A stretch of DNA of 64,000 nucleotides from Streptomyces aureocirculatus (GTDB lineage: Bacteria > Actinomycetota > Actinomycetes > Streptomycetales > Streptomycetaceae): NCBI RefSeq assembly GCF_000720475.1, contig NZ_JOAP01000005.1, positions 124,001 to 188,000 on the forward strand, read 5' to 3'. The notes under the pieces were generated by a model. That model was not told where the DNA came from. It worked only from the letters and a program-made list of their open reading frames with translations, and ran no database searches. Shown piece after piece: positions 24,007-32,720 of the stretch (its first letter is position 1; each line of letters begins with the position of its first letter). Both the position numbers and the translations under genes were made by a program.

Positions 24007-26877
24007 CTAGCCCTCTGCCTGCGGTGGCTGCGGCTGCGGGCGCAGCAACGTCCGCAGCCGGGTCGTGCGCTCCTTGGCGGGGCGCTCGGCGACCGCCTGG
24101 GGCAGCGCCTGCGCGACACCCTGCACCACCGACAGATGACGCTCGGCCCGGCTGAACGCGGAGTAGATCCACGGCCGGGTCAGGGTGCCGGCCGCGTCGC
24201 CCGGCAGGACCACTACCGCCGCGGGCCAGCGGCGGCCCACTGCCTGATGCGCGGTGACGGCCCAGGCGTGCCGCACCGCCTGCTCCACGCGGTCCTTCGG
24301 TACGACGACGGACGCGCCCTCGCAGTCCAGGCGCAGCCCCTGCGGGTCGGCGCCGACGACCCTGCCGAGCGCCGTGCGGCCCGGCACCGGGGCGTAGACG
24401 ACGCGGTCGCCCGGGTCGAAGCCGCCGAACCGGCCGGGGCCCGGGTTGAGGCGGTCCTTCAGCGCCGCGTTCAGCGCCCGCGTGCCCGCCGCTCCGCCGT
24501 GGCCGGGCGTGATGACCTGCGTCTGCTCGGCCGGTACGCCGATGGCCCGCGGCACCGAGTCCGCGACCAACTGCACCGTGCGGTGGATCGCGTCGGCCGC
24601 GTCCCGCACCGGGACGATCACGACTTCCTTGCCCGGTGCCTCGACCTGGACCAGCTCGCCCACGCCGATGCCGGAGACCAGCTCGCCGAGGGGGCCGGGG
24701 TCCGGGGTGCGCGAGACGACCTGCGGGCAGCAGCGGGCCGCCAGGAGGTCCGCGAACACCCGGCCTGGGCCCGCGGACCACAGCACACCGGGGTCGCCGC
24801 TGAGCACCAGCCTGGCCCCGTCCGGCAGCGACTCGACGAGCGTCGCGGCCGTCTCCACGTCCAACTGCGGGGCGTCCAGGACCACGAGCAGGTCGACGGC
24901 GAACGCGCCGTCCGCGTCGCGCCCGGGGCCCTGGCGCCCGGAGAGCAGCCCCGCCACGGTGACGGCCACCTCGGAGGCTGCGCCGCCGGAGCCGGAGCCT
25001 CCCGCGGGGGCAAGGCCACCGGCACCCTCGGAACCCCCCGGCCCACCGGAACCGTCCGGCCTGCCGGAACCGTCCGGCCCATCGGAACCCCCCGGCCGAT
25101 TGGAACCGTCCGGCCCACCAGGACCACGGGAGCCGTCAGAGCCGTCAGAGCCGTCAGAGCCACGGGAGCCGGGGGAGCCGCCAGACCCGCCGACGCCGTC
25201 AGAGTCGCCGGGGCCACCGAAGCCGTCAGCGCCGCCAGACCCGCCCGGGCCACCGGCACCGTCGGCGCGACCAGCCCCCGGAGCGCCGTCGACACCGCCG
25301 CCCAGGCGCCCCGCCAGCCTCCGCTGTCCGTCCGGGCCGTGCGTCGCCGCGCACACCCGCAGGCCCAGCGCGCGCGCCGCCGTCACCAGGGCGGCGGGCT
25401 CGGCGCGGGCCTCCTCGCCGCCGGTGTGCAGCACGAGGCCGTGGCCTGCGACGGCGCGGATCAGCTCGGCGGCGGAGCCGGAGGCACGGCTCGCCGCCTC
25501 CTCCCACTCGGTGGCCGAGGGGCTCGAAGTGTCGTCCTTCGGGAGGGAGTTCAGCACCCGGGCGAGGCCGTCCGCCAGGCTCTCCTCCGCCAGGGCGTAG
25601 CGCTCGAGGCCGAGCAGGATCTGGACGGGCACCGCCGCTTCCTCGGCCTCCTCCGCGCCTTCACCGGCCGGGGCGGGCGGGGCCGGGGCGGCTCCGGGCC
25701 CCGCGTCCAGGGCGTCCTGGAAGACGAGCACATCGCCCTCCGCGACGGCACGCTGCACCGCGTCATCAGGCTCCGGCACCCCGCGCTGCCCGAGGGCGGC
25801 GCCGAGCGCGGCCGACGTGAGCGCCGTGTGCCCGGCGAGCGCGGCCTGTTCGAGCAGCCACACCGTGAGGGCGGTGCCCCTGCGCTCGTCCCCGGGGCCG
25901 CAGTCGGGGCCGAGGAGCGCCCGGGCGAAACCGTCGACCTGTTCGAGGCGCATCCCGGGCACGCGCAGCAACTGCCAGGGGTCCGCGCGGAGCACGTCGT
26001 CGGCACCCTCGCCGAGCACCGCCGCGGCGCGGGCCGCGAGCGCCGCGGGCGCGCCGCCCTGAGTCAGCACGGCCGACACCGCCTCGACGGTCTCCTGCGC
26101 GGGCTCGGCGACGGCGGACGAGGCCTCCGACACCGGACGGCGTGCGGCCTCGGGGGCGGGAGCGGGCCTGCGCGGCACGGTCGGCTCGGGGTCGTGGAAC
26201 GCCGAGGCGACGGGTTTTTCGCCGCTCTCCACGGCTCGCACCGCCGCCAGCAGGTCGGCGGCCGTCCCCTGAAGCGCCGTACCGGCCTCGACCGGGCCCT
26301 TCTTGGAGGCCTTGCGCTGCTCGATGCGCTCCCGCAGCTCCCGCTGCGCCGCCAGCTCGGCCTCGGCCTCGGACACGGCGGCCGCAGCATCACCGTCCCC
26401 TCCGCCGCCCACGCCGTCGCCGCCCGTCACGCCGCCGTCGCCGCCGTCCTCCGCGTCGGCACCGACGCCGGTTACCTCGGCCTCGTCCCCGGCGCCCCCG
26501 CCCGCGTCACCCTCGTCCCGGGCGTCCGTGCCCGCGTCACCCTCGTCCCGGGCGTCCGCGCCCGCGTCACCCTCGGCCACGGCGTTCGCGCCCGCGTCAC
26601 CCTCGGCTGCCCGCGGAGCACCCGCGGCCTCGTCCCCGGCTTCCGGCACGGCTTCTTCGGCTGGGACGGCCCCGGCTTCGGGGGATTCGGCCACGGCGTT
26701 CGCGCCCGCGTCGCCCTCGGCTGCCCGCGGAGCACCCGCGGCCTCGTCCCCGGCTTCCGGCACGGCTCCCCCGGCCGGGGTGGCCCCGGCAGCCGGTGCG
26801 GTCCCCCCGGCGGGGGCGGCCCCGGCCTCCGGGGCCTCGGGCTCGGTGGCCTCCGCGGTGGTGGACTCCGTACTCAC
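24007..26877 (-). CDS. RecD2-like HhH protein with degenerate helicase motifs
   Basis: 956 residues. Residues 1-200 are Ala/Gly/Glu/Asp low complexity containing an in-frame 114-nt-period duplication. Residues about 265-385 are a RecD2-type helix-hairpin-helix region (ADPWQLLRVPGMRLEQVDGFA). Where RecD2 has Walker A GGPGTGKT, this protein has GGEEARAE (486-493). The Walker B region reads VVLDAPQLD, and motif III is LVLSGDPGVLWSAGPG. A Gly/Pro-rich insert of about 120 residues follows the lost Walker A. The C terminus is UvrD_C_2-like (TAHQAVGRRWPAAVVV, IYSAFSRAERHLSVV). It is probably a DNA-binding, ATPase-inactive relative of RecD2. The start GTG overlaps the aldo/keto reductase stop (GTGA). 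Confidence 0.85.
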   Translation of the reverse strand: MSTESTTAEATEPEAPEAGAAPAGGTAPAAGATPAGGAVPEAGDEAAGAPRAAEGDAGANAVAESPEAGAVPAEEAVPEAGDEAAGAPRAAEGDAGANAVAEGDAGADARDEGDAGTDARDEGDAGGGAGDEAEVTGVGADAEDGGDGGVTGGDGVGGGGDGDAAAAVSEAEAELAAQRELRERIEQRKASKKGPVEAGTALQGTAADLLAAVRAVESGEKPVASAFHDPEPTVPRRPAPAPEAARRPVSEASSAVAEPAQETVEAVSAVLTQGGAPAALAARAAAVLGEGADDVLRADPWQLLRVPGMRLEQVDGFARALLGPDCGPGDERRGTALTVWLLEQAALAGHTALTSAALGAALGQRGVPEPDDAVQRAVAEGDVLVFQDALDAGPGAAPAPPAPAGEGAEEAEEAAVPVQILLGLERYALAEESLADGLARVLNSLPKDDTSSPSATEWEEAASRASGSAAELIRAVAGHGLVLHTGGEEARAEPAALVTAARALGLRVCAATHGPDGQRRLAGRLGGGVDGAPGAGRADGAGGPGGSGGADGFGGPGDSDGVGGSGGSPGSRGSDGSDGSDGSRGPGGPDGSNRPGGSDGPDGSGRPDGSGGPGGSEGAGGLAPAGGSGSGGAASEVAVTVAGLLSGRQGPGRDADGAFAVDLLVVLDAPQLDVETAATLVESLPDGARLVLSGDPGVLWSAGPGRVFADLLAARCCPQVVSRTPDPGPLGELVSGIGVGELVQVEAPGKEVVIVPVRDAADAIHRTVQLVADSVPRAIGVPAEQTQVITPGHGGAAGTRALNAALKDRLNPGPGRFGGFDPGDRVVYAPVPGRTALGRVVGADPQGLRLDCEGASVVVPKDRVEQAVRHAWAVTAHQAVGRRWPAAVVVLPGDAAGTLTRPWIYSAFSRAERHLSVVQGVAQALPQAVAERPAKERTTRLRTLLRPQPQPPQAEG
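26573..26653. repeat. 81-nt direct repeat, copy 1
   Basis: It is identical to 26687-26767 except one base (26599 A versus 26713 G). The 114-nt offset is 38 codons, so the duplication keeps the reading frame of the low-complexity N terminus of the RecD2-like protein. Confidence 0.9.
26687..26767. repeat. 81-nt direct repeat, copy 2
   Basis: Second copy of the in-frame duplication at 26573-26653. It encodes the repeated EAGDEAAGAPRAAEGDAGAN segment near residues 41-60 of the RecD2-like protein. Confidence 0.9.
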
Positions 26878-27863
26878 AGCGTGCTCCAGTCCTGGTCTGG
26901 GTAGCGGTGCACGGGCGCCGACACGTCGTCGAGCGCCTGGCAGATCTCGTCAGGAAGACTAAGGGTCTCCACTGACAACGCGGCCGTGAGCTGCTGCGCG
27001 TTGCGCGCGCCGACGATCGGGGCGGCCACTCCGGGGCGGTCGCGCACCCAGGCGAGAGCCACCTGCTGGGGCGTGACGGCGAGGCCGTCCGCCGCTATCG
27101 CGACGGCGTCCACGACCCGGCTCGCGGCGTCGTCGAGATACGGCTCGACGAACGGCGCGAACTGCTCGGACGCGCCGCGCGAGTCAGCGGGTGTCGCGTT
27201 GCGGTACTTGCCGGTCAGGACGCCGCGGCCGAGCGGTGAGGACGGCAGCAGGCCGACGCCCAGGTCGAGGGCTGCGGGCAGCACCTCGCGTTCGACGCCG
27301 CGCTGGAGCAGGGAGTACTCCATCTGTGTGCTGGCGAGGCGGGTGCGGGTGCCCACCGCCGCGAGCTGCCAGGTCGCGGCCTTGGCGAGCTGCCAGCCGC
27401 TGAAGTTGGAGACGCCCGCGTAGCGTGCGCGGCCGCTGCTGACGGCGATGTCCAGGGCCTGCAGGGTCTCTTCAAGGGGCGTGCCGGGATCGAAAGCGTG
27501 GACCTGCCACAGGTCCACGTAATCGGTACCGAGGCGGGCCAGGGAGGCGTCGAGGGCGGACAGCAGATGGCCGCGCGAGCCGTCGAAGCGCCGGAGGGGG
27601 TCGGGCACACTGCCCGCCTTCGTCGCGATGACCAGATCGCGCCGCGGCACGAGCCGTTCGACGAGCCGGCCGAGGAGGTACTCGGCCTCCCCGTCGCCGT
27701 ACACGTCGGCCGTGTCCACGAGGGTGCCGCCCGCCTCCCAGAAGACCTTCAACAGGTCGGCGGCGTCGTTCTCCCCGAGCTCGTCGGAGTGCCCCCACGT
27801 GAGGGTGCCGAGCCCGATCCGGGACACACGCAGACCTGTTCGGCCGAGATGCCTCTGCTCCAT
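26874..27863 (-). CDS. Aldo/keto reductase
   Basis: 329 residues from the ATG at 27863. The catalytic tetrad is visible: Asp and Tyr in VDTADVYGDGEAEY, Lys in VIATKAGSV and His in LWQVHAFD. The C-terminal NADPH-binding segment is APIVGARNAQQL. It reduces an aldehyde or ketone with NADPH; the substrate is unknown. The ATG has no ribosome binding site but a TAATCT box 7 nt upstream, so a leaderless transcript is likely. Its stop overlaps the start of the RecD2-like gene, making a two-gene operon. Confidence 0.93.
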   Translation of the reverse strand: MEQRHLGRTGLRVSRIGLGTLTWGHSDELGENDAADLLKVFWEAGGTLVDTADVYGDGEAEYLLGRLVERLVPRRDLVIATKAGSVPDPLRRFDGSRGHLLSALDASLARLGTDYVDLWQVHAFDPGTPLEETLQALDIAVSSGRARYAGVSNFSGWQLAKAATWQLAAVGTRTRLASTQMEYSLLQRGVEREVLPAALDLGVGLLPSSPLGRGVLTGKYRNATPADSRGASEQFAPFVEPYLDDAASRVVDAVAIAADGLAVTPQQVALAWVRDRPGVAAPIVGARNAQQLTAALSVETLSLPDEICQALDDVSAPVHRYPDQDWSTL

Positions 27864-27870
27864 GGCCGCG

Positions 27871-27876
27871 AGATTA
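27871..27876 (-). promoter_or_regulatory. -10 box TAATCT for leaderless aldo/keto reductase
   Basis: On the minus strand TAATCT is 7 nt before the ATG at 27863, with no Shine-Dalgarno sequence. Confidence 0.55.
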
Positions 27877-28052
27877 TCGGCCACGCATCGGCGCCGGGCG
27901 GGCGTGTGGACAAACCGTCGGCTGTGGACAACTCGGTGACCCGTACGGGGACCGGCGGCGACGCGTACGGGCAAGCGCCCCTGACGGATGGACCGCCCGC
28001 GCGCTACAGTCCCCGGCACAAGCACGTTACTCACGGGTAAGGGGATTCGGCC

Positions 28053-29114
28053 ATGCAGCTCGGGATCAACCTCGGCTACTGGGGCGCCGGGATGGACGCG
28101 GACAACCTCGCCGTCGCCAGGGAGGCCGACAAGCTGGGCTATGCGGTCTGCTGGGCGGCCGAGGCCTACGGCTCGGACGCGGCCACCGTGCTGTCCTGGG
28201 TGGCGGCGCAGACCGAGCGCATCGACGTGGGCTCGGCGATCTTCCAGATTCCCGCACGTCAGCCCGCGATGACCGCGATGACGGCGGCGACCCTCGACTC
28301 GCTGTCCGGCGGGCGCTTCCGTCTCGGACTCGGTGTCTCGGGGCCGCAGGTCTCCGAGGGCTGGTACGGGGTCAAGTTCGACAAGCCGCTGGCCCGCACG
28401 CGCGAGTACGTCGACATCGTGCGCAAGGCCATGGCCCGGGAGCGTCTGAGCCACGACGGCGAGCACTGGACGCTGCCGCTGCCCGGCGGCCCCGGCAAGC
28501 CCCTCAAGCTGACCGTGCACCCGCAGCGCGAGCACATCCCGCTGTACATCGCGGCGATCGGCCCGAAGAACCTGGAGCAGACCGGCGAGATCGCCGACGG
28601 CGCGCTCCTCATCTTCCCTGCCGCCGAGCACCTGGAGGAGACCGCGCTGCGGCCGTTGCGCGCCGGCCGGGAGAAGGCGGGCAAGACGATGGACGGCTTC
28701 GACGTGGTGCCGACGCTGCCGCTCGCCCTCGGCAAGGACGGGGCCGACGACATCAGCGCGCTCGCCGATGTGTTCCGCCCCTACACGGCGTTGTACGTCG
28801 GCGGCATGGGCAGCCGGAAGCAGAACTTCTACAACAAGCTCGCGCAGCGGATGGGGTACGAGAAGGCGGCCGCCGAGGTCCAGGACAAGTACCTGGCCGG
28901 TGACAAGGACGGCGCGGCCGCCGCCCTGCCGCAGTCCCTGATCGATTCCACCACGCTGCTCGGCTCCGTGGACCGCATCGCCGACCGGATGCGCGCCTAC
29001 GCGGAAGCCGGTGTCACCACGCTCACGCTGGCACCCGCGGGCTTCACGCTGGACGAGCGGATCGCGGCGCTGCGCGCGGGGACCGAGGCCCTGGAGCGGG
29101 CCGGACTCACGTAG
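28053..29114 (+). CDS. LLM-class F420-dependent oxidoreductase
   Basis: 353 residues with the luciferase-like TIM-barrel pattern: N-terminal MQLGINLGYWGAGMDADNL, the central FRLGLGVSGPQVSEGWYG and a later LYIAAIGPKNLEQTGEIADG. These are typical of the mycobacterial and Streptomyces F420-dependent branch (Rv3520c-like). It uses reduced coenzyme F420 to reduce an unidentified substrate. AAGGGGATT lies upstream of the ATG. The gene is monocistronic, ending at a strong hairpin. Confidence 0.93.
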   Translation: MQLGINLGYWGAGMDADNLAVAREADKLGYAVCWAAEAYGSDAATVLSWVAAQTERIDVGSAIFQIPARQPAMTAMTAATLDSLSGGRFRLGLGVSGPQVSEGWYGVKFDKPLARTREYVDIVRKAMARERLSHDGEHWTLPLPGGPGKPLKLTVHPQREHIPLYIAAIGPKNLEQTGEIADGALLIFPAAEHLEETALRPLRAGREKAGKTMDGFDVVPTLPLALGKDGADDISALADVFRPYTALYVGGMGSRKQNFYNKLAQRMGYEKAAAEVQDKYLAGDKDGAAAALPQSLIDSTTLLGSVDRIADRMRAYAEAGVTTLTLAPAGFTLDERIAALRAGTEALERAGLT

Positions 29115-29146
29115 TACCGGGCCGGACTTGCGTAGCGAGGTTTCCG

Positions 29147-29187
29147 CGGCCGTGGTGGGGGCTCGGGGGTCTTCCCCGCCACGGCCG
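29147..29187 (+). terminator. Terminator hairpin after the LLM oxidoreductase
   Basis: CGGCCGTGGTGGGG (29147-29160) pairs with CCCCGCCACGGCCG (29174-29187), 14 bp with one G-U pair. The rest of the gap up to the ferritin-like gene (29188-29434) shows nothing else I can name, apart from two AAGTCCGCGC repeats near 29371 and 29395. Confidence 0.75.
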
Positions 29188-29434
29188 TCATCGAGCACAA
29201 CGCCCTGACGAGCCCTCCGGTTACGGCTCCGCGACCTTGCGTCCGGGCCGGGCCGCAGGGTCCCGTTCGGCCGTCCGAGTCCTTCTGCGGCTCGTCGGTT
29301 CCTTCGTTCGGTGGAGCTGACGCGCACATGTGTTGCCTACTGCCTCGCTGCGCATTTGACTCGTTCTTTGCGTAAGTCCGCGCACGCTTCTCGGAAGTCC
29401 GCGCGCGGTCGGTGACGGCATGGAGGTGCCTGCG

Positions 29435-30223
29435 ATGCTTTCGGCCAGGAGTCTCTTCCGGGAGATCCTCGACAACGACGAGTCGTTCCGGCTGTTCTGC
29501 TCCATCGCGGCGAGCGGTGAGGCCCAGGGCGGCTGGGAGAACGGGCGCATCGCCGCGCTCGTTCCGGAGAGCCAGCGCCCGCTGGCGGCAAAGATCGTCC
29601 GGCACGGTGCCGACGAGGACAAGCACGGGCGGATCTTCAACGCACTCCTGAAGAAGCGCGGCCTCGAGCCGGTCGAGGTCCCGCACGAGACCGACTACAC
29701 GATGCTCCTGGAGAGGCACGGCATCGGCCTCGCCCACGACAAGCTCCGCGCCGACGAGCCGCTCACCGAGCAGGACATCATCACGTACCTGGCGCACAGC
29801 CGTGTCACCGAACAGCGGGCCGCCGACCAGATGGACATGCTCCGCAAGCACTTCGGGCACGACCCCGAGGTCGGCAGGGCCGTGAAGATGATCTCGAATG
29901 ACGAGGACAACCACCTGGCGTACTGCCACGAGGAACTGCTGCGCTTCGCGCACGCCGGGCACGGCCGCGCCATCCAGCGCACGCTGCGCGAGTGCGCGCT
30001 CGTCGAGATCGGCGTCTACCGCGACGTCAGCCTCGCCGTCATGGAGTGCATGGGCCGCATCCTGGGCTGGTCCCCGACCAAGGCGAGGACACTCGCGGCG
30101 GGCATCCACAGCCTGCACGGGTTCGAGCGCATGGGCGGCTGGCGGCGGATGGTGTCCCTGAAGACGCCGCAGCGTCGCGACGCCCTCGGCGGACCGGCCA
30201 CCTCGGCACCCGAATTCGCCTGA
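29435..30223 (+). CDS. Ferritin-like diiron protein
   Basis: 262 residues from the ATG at 29435, which has GGAGGTG 7 bases upstream; the ATG at 29420 is part of that site's leader. Four-helix metal ligands are visible: E29 or E35 (ASGEAQGGWENG), E61-x2-H64 (DEDKHGRIF), a Glu in RVTEQRAADQ and Glu-x2-His in NDEDNHLAYC. This is the ferritin/rubrerythrin-like layout, so a diiron oxidase, peroxidase or hydroxylase role is likely. A C-terminal helical extension of about 80 residues carries ILGWSPTKARTLAAG. It is a single gene; no electron-transfer partner is adjacent. Confidence 0.85.
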   Translation: MLSARSLFREILDNDESFRLFCSIAASGEAQGGWENGRIAALVPESQRPLAAKIVRHGADEDKHGRIFNALLKKRGLEPVEVPHETDYTMLLERHGIGLAHDKLRADEPLTEQDIITYLAHSRVTEQRAADQMDMLRKHFGHDPEVGRAVKMISNDEDNHLAYCHEELLRFAHAGHGRAIQRTLRECALVEIGVYRDVSLAVMECMGRILGWSPTKARTLAAGIHSLHGFERMGGWRRMVSLKTPQRRDALGGPATSAPEFA

Positions 30224-30312
30224 CGCGACCGGCCCTGATGCCACCCGCCTGACGCCACCCGCCTGACGCCACCCGGCGGATGCCTGACGGCGCGCTCCGG
30301 GCGCCGGGCGGC

Positions 30313-31314
30313 CTACATCCACCCCCGCCGCTTGAACATGCGGTACAGGGCGACCTCCAGGACGGCCATGAGCAGGATCACCGCCGGATACGCCCACCCC
30401 CAGGAGAGTTCCGGCATGTGGTCGAAGTTCATGCCGTACACACCCGCGATCATCGTGGGCACCGCGGCCATGGCCGCCCACGCGGAGATCTTCCGCATGT
30501 CGTCGTTCTGACGCACGCTCATCTGCGCCAGATGCGCCGAGAGGATGTCCGACACCAGGCGGTCGAGCCCTTCCACGGACTCGTTCACGCGCGTCAGGTG
30601 GTCGCTGACATCCCGTAGATACGGCTGCGCCGACTCGTCGACGAACGGCACGGATCGGCCGTAGGGATTCACGCCCGCGAGGCGGGCGATCGGCATCGCG
30701 AGCGGCCCCGTGGCCCGCCGGAACTCCAGGATCTGGCGCTTGAACTGGTAGATCCGCGCCGCCGAGCTCCGCGAGCCGCCGACGTCCGGCGAGAACACCT
30801 CCGCCTCCAGGACCTCCAGGTCCGTCTGGAGCTCGGCGGCGACCTCCAGATAGTGGTCCACGACGGCGTCGGCGATGGAGTACAGGACGGACGTCGACCC
30901 GTGCTCCAGCACGTCGGGGTCCGCCTCCAGGCGGTGGCGTACGGAGCTGAGCGGCGCGCCGTCGCCGTGCCGGACCGTCACCACGAAGGAGTCGCCCATG
31001 AAGATCATGAGCTCGCCGGAGGACACGGTGTCGTTCTCCTGGTCGTACACCACCGGCTTGAGGACCACGAAGACGGAGTCGTCGTACACCTCGAGTTTCG
31101 GCCGCTGGTGGGCCTTCAGGGCGTCCTCCACCGCCAGGGGGTGCAGCGAGAACTCCTTGGCCACCAGGTCGAACTCGTCCTCCGTCGGCTCGTGCAGTCC
31201 GATCCAGACGAACGCGTCGCCCGTCGCCCGCGCCGCGTCCAGGGCGTCGGAGAAGTCCTCCGGTCCCTCGGTGGCGCGGTGGCCGTGGCGGTAGCTGGCG
31301 CAGTCAACGATCAT
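30313..31314 (-). CDS. corA: CorA-family divalent metal transporter
   Basis: 333 residues from the ATG at 31314; an in-frame ATG at 31323 is the alternative, and GGGAAG precedes both. A large cytoplasmic N-terminal domain (IVDCASYRHG..., WIGLHEPTEDEF) is followed by two C-terminal membrane helices with the signature YGMNFDHMPE near residue 295, the magnesium selectivity loop. It imports Mg2+ (or Co2+/Ni2+) as a pentamer. It is divergent from the histidine phosphatase, with about 61 bases between the starts. Confidence 0.93.
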   Translation of the reverse strand: MIVDCASYRHGHRATEGPEDFSDALDAARATGDAFVWIGLHEPTEDEFDLVAKEFSLHPLAVEDALKAHQRPKLEVYDDSVFVVLKPVVYDQENDTVSSGELMIFMGDSFVVTVRHGDGAPLSSVRHRLEADPDVLEHGSTSVLYSIADAVVDHYLEVAAELQTDLEVLEAEVFSPDVGGSRSSAARIYQFKRQILEFRRATGPLAMPIARLAGVNPYGRSVPFVDESAQPYLRDVSDHLTRVNESVEGLDRLVSDILSAHLAQMSVRQNDDMRKISAWAAMAAVPTMIAGVYGMNFDHMPELSWGWAYPAVILLMAVLEVALYRMFKRRGWM

Positions 31315-31362
31315 GTTCTGCATTCTTCCCAGCCTCAGCTTCTTACGCACCCCATCGCGGCT

Positions 31363-31368
31363 TAGGCT
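31363..31368 (+). promoter_or_regulatory. -10 box TAGGCT for leaderless histidine phosphatase
   Basis: TAGGCT lies 7 nt before the ATG at 31376, with no ribosome binding site. Confidence 0.6.
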
Positions 31369-31375
31369 GGCCCGC

Positions 31376-32062
31376 ATGCCCACGCTGATCCTTGTGCGCC
31401 ACGGACGCTCGACCGCCAACACCGCGGGCCTGCTCGCCGGCTGGACGCCCGGCGTCGGCCTCGACGAGCGCGGTTCCGAGCAGGCCGCGGCGCTGCCCGG
31501 ACGGCTCGCCGCGCTGCCGCTCGCCGAGGTCGTCACCAGCCCGCTCCAGCGGTGCCAGGAGACCCTGGCACCGCTGCTCGCCGCCCGCCCCGGACTCGAC
31601 GTCCACACCGACGACCGCATCGGCGAGTGCCACTACGGCGACTGGTCGGGCCGCAAGCTCGCCGAACTCGCGGACGAGCCCCTCATGGAGGTCGTACAGC
31701 AGCATCCGTCCGCCGCGGCCTTCCCCGGCGGCGAGTCCATGCGCGCCATGCAGACGCGGGCCGCGGAGGCCGTACGCGAGTGGAACGCGCGCGTGGAGCG
31801 CGATCACGGTGCCGACGCCGTCTATCTGATGTGCTCCCACGGCGACATCATCAAGTCCCTGGTCGCCGACGCCATCGGACTGCACCTGGATCTGTTCCAG
31901 CGCATCTCCGTGGAGCCCTGTTCCGTCACGGCGATCCGCTACACGCGCCTGCGCCCGTTCCTCGTCCGCCTCGGGGACACCGGGGACTTCGGTTCCCTTG
32001 CCCCGCGCGAGGCGCCCGTGAGCACGGATGCTCAGGTCGGGGGCGATGCGGGCGCACCGTGA
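31376..32062 (+). CDS. Histidine phosphatase family protein (Rv2135c/MSMEG_4193 type)
   Basis: 228 residues. The phosphatase motif LILVRHGRSTAN at residues 4-15 carries the nucleophile histidine and arginine, and the second catalytic histidine is in LMCSHGDIIKSL. Branch-specific features are GWTPGVGLDERG and the GECHYGDWSGRKLAELA segment. It is the first gene of the conserved actinobacterial order phosphatase, DUF3090, PI-kinase-like, mshC. The true substrate is unknown; a phosphoinositol or nucleotide substrate would suit the context. The C-terminal 20 residues are variable. Confidence 0.93.
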   Translation: MPTLILVRHGRSTANTAGLLAGWTPGVGLDERGSEQAAALPGRLAALPLAEVVTSPLQRCQETLAPLLAARPGLDVHTDDRIGECHYGDWSGRKLAELADEPLMEVVQQHPSAAAFPGGESMRAMQTRAAEAVREWNARVERDHGADAVYLMCSHGDIIKSLVADAIGLHLDLFQRISVEPCSVTAIRYTRLRPFLVRLGDTGDFGSLAPREAPVSTDAQVGGDAGAP

Positions 32063-32129
32063 TCGTCGCCCGCAGTAGGGTGCAGTGGTCACGCCAAGTA
32101 CATGCAGTCGATTCCAATGGAGACAGGAC

Positions 32130-32720
32130 GTGTCCCGTCAGGTGTTCCTCTACGACCCGCCGGAACGCTTCGTCGCCGGAACCGTCGGACTCCCCGGTCG
32201 GCGTACCTTCTTCCTCCAGGCGTCCGCAGGGGTCCGCGTGACCAGCGTCGCCCTGGAGAAGACCCAGGTGGCCGCGCTCGCCGAGCGCATGGAGGAACTG
32301 CTCGACGAGGTCGTCCGGCGCAGTGGCGGCAGTGCCGCGGTGCCCGCCGTCGCGCCCGCCGAGGTCGCCGACAGCGCGCCGCTCGACGCGCCCGTCGAGG
32401 AGGAGTTCCGGGTCGGCACGATGGCGCTCGCCTGGGACGGCGACGAAGAGCGCATGATCGTCGAGGCGCAGGCCCTGGTCGAGCTGGACGCGGACTCCGA
32501 CGAGGACCTCGCCGAGGCCGAGGAGAAGCTCCTGCAGGACGAGGAGAACGGCCCGCCGATGCTCCGCGTACGGCTCACCGGCGCGCAGGCGAGGGCCTTC
32601 GCCAAGCGCGCGCTCGACGTCGTGAACGCGGGCCGACCGCCGTGCCCGCTGTGCAGCCTCCCGCTCGACCCGGAAGGACACGTATGTCCGCGCCAGAACG
32701 GATACCGGCGGGGAGCGTGA
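32130..32720 (+). CDS. DUF3090 family protein
   Basis: 196 residues from the GTG at 32130, with GGAGA upstream. VSRQVFLYDPPERFVAGTVG is the DUF3090 start, and the C terminus [25 protein letters not shown] is a CPxC...HxCP zinc ribbon. The family is found in actinobacteria and is Rv2134c-like; its function is unknown. Two acidic patches lie mid-protein. It overlaps the following gene by 37 bases and follows the phosphatase by 67, so the three form one operon with likely physical cooperation. Confidence 0.93.
   Translation: MSRQVFLYDPPERFVAGTVGLPGRRTFFLQASAGVRVTSVALEKTQVAALAERMEELLDEVVRRSGGSAAVPAVAPAEVADSAPLDAPVEEEFRVGTMALAWDGDEERMIVEAQALVELDADSDEDLAEAEEKLLQDEENGPPMLRVRLTGAQARAFAKRALDVVNAGRPPCPLCSLPLDPEGHVCPRQNGYRRGA

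Noticed and set aside
23866..26904. 1012-residue plus-strand open frame
   Set aside because: It is antisense to the RecD2-like gene and runs through the 34-nt repeats. Composition is Arg/Gly-rich with no domain, so it is a shadow.
27864..29327. N-terminal extension of the aldo/keto reductase frame
   Set aside because: The open frame continues upstream as the antisense of the LLM oxidoreductase. The AKR family start MEQRHLGRTGL and the promoter box place the gene start at 27863.
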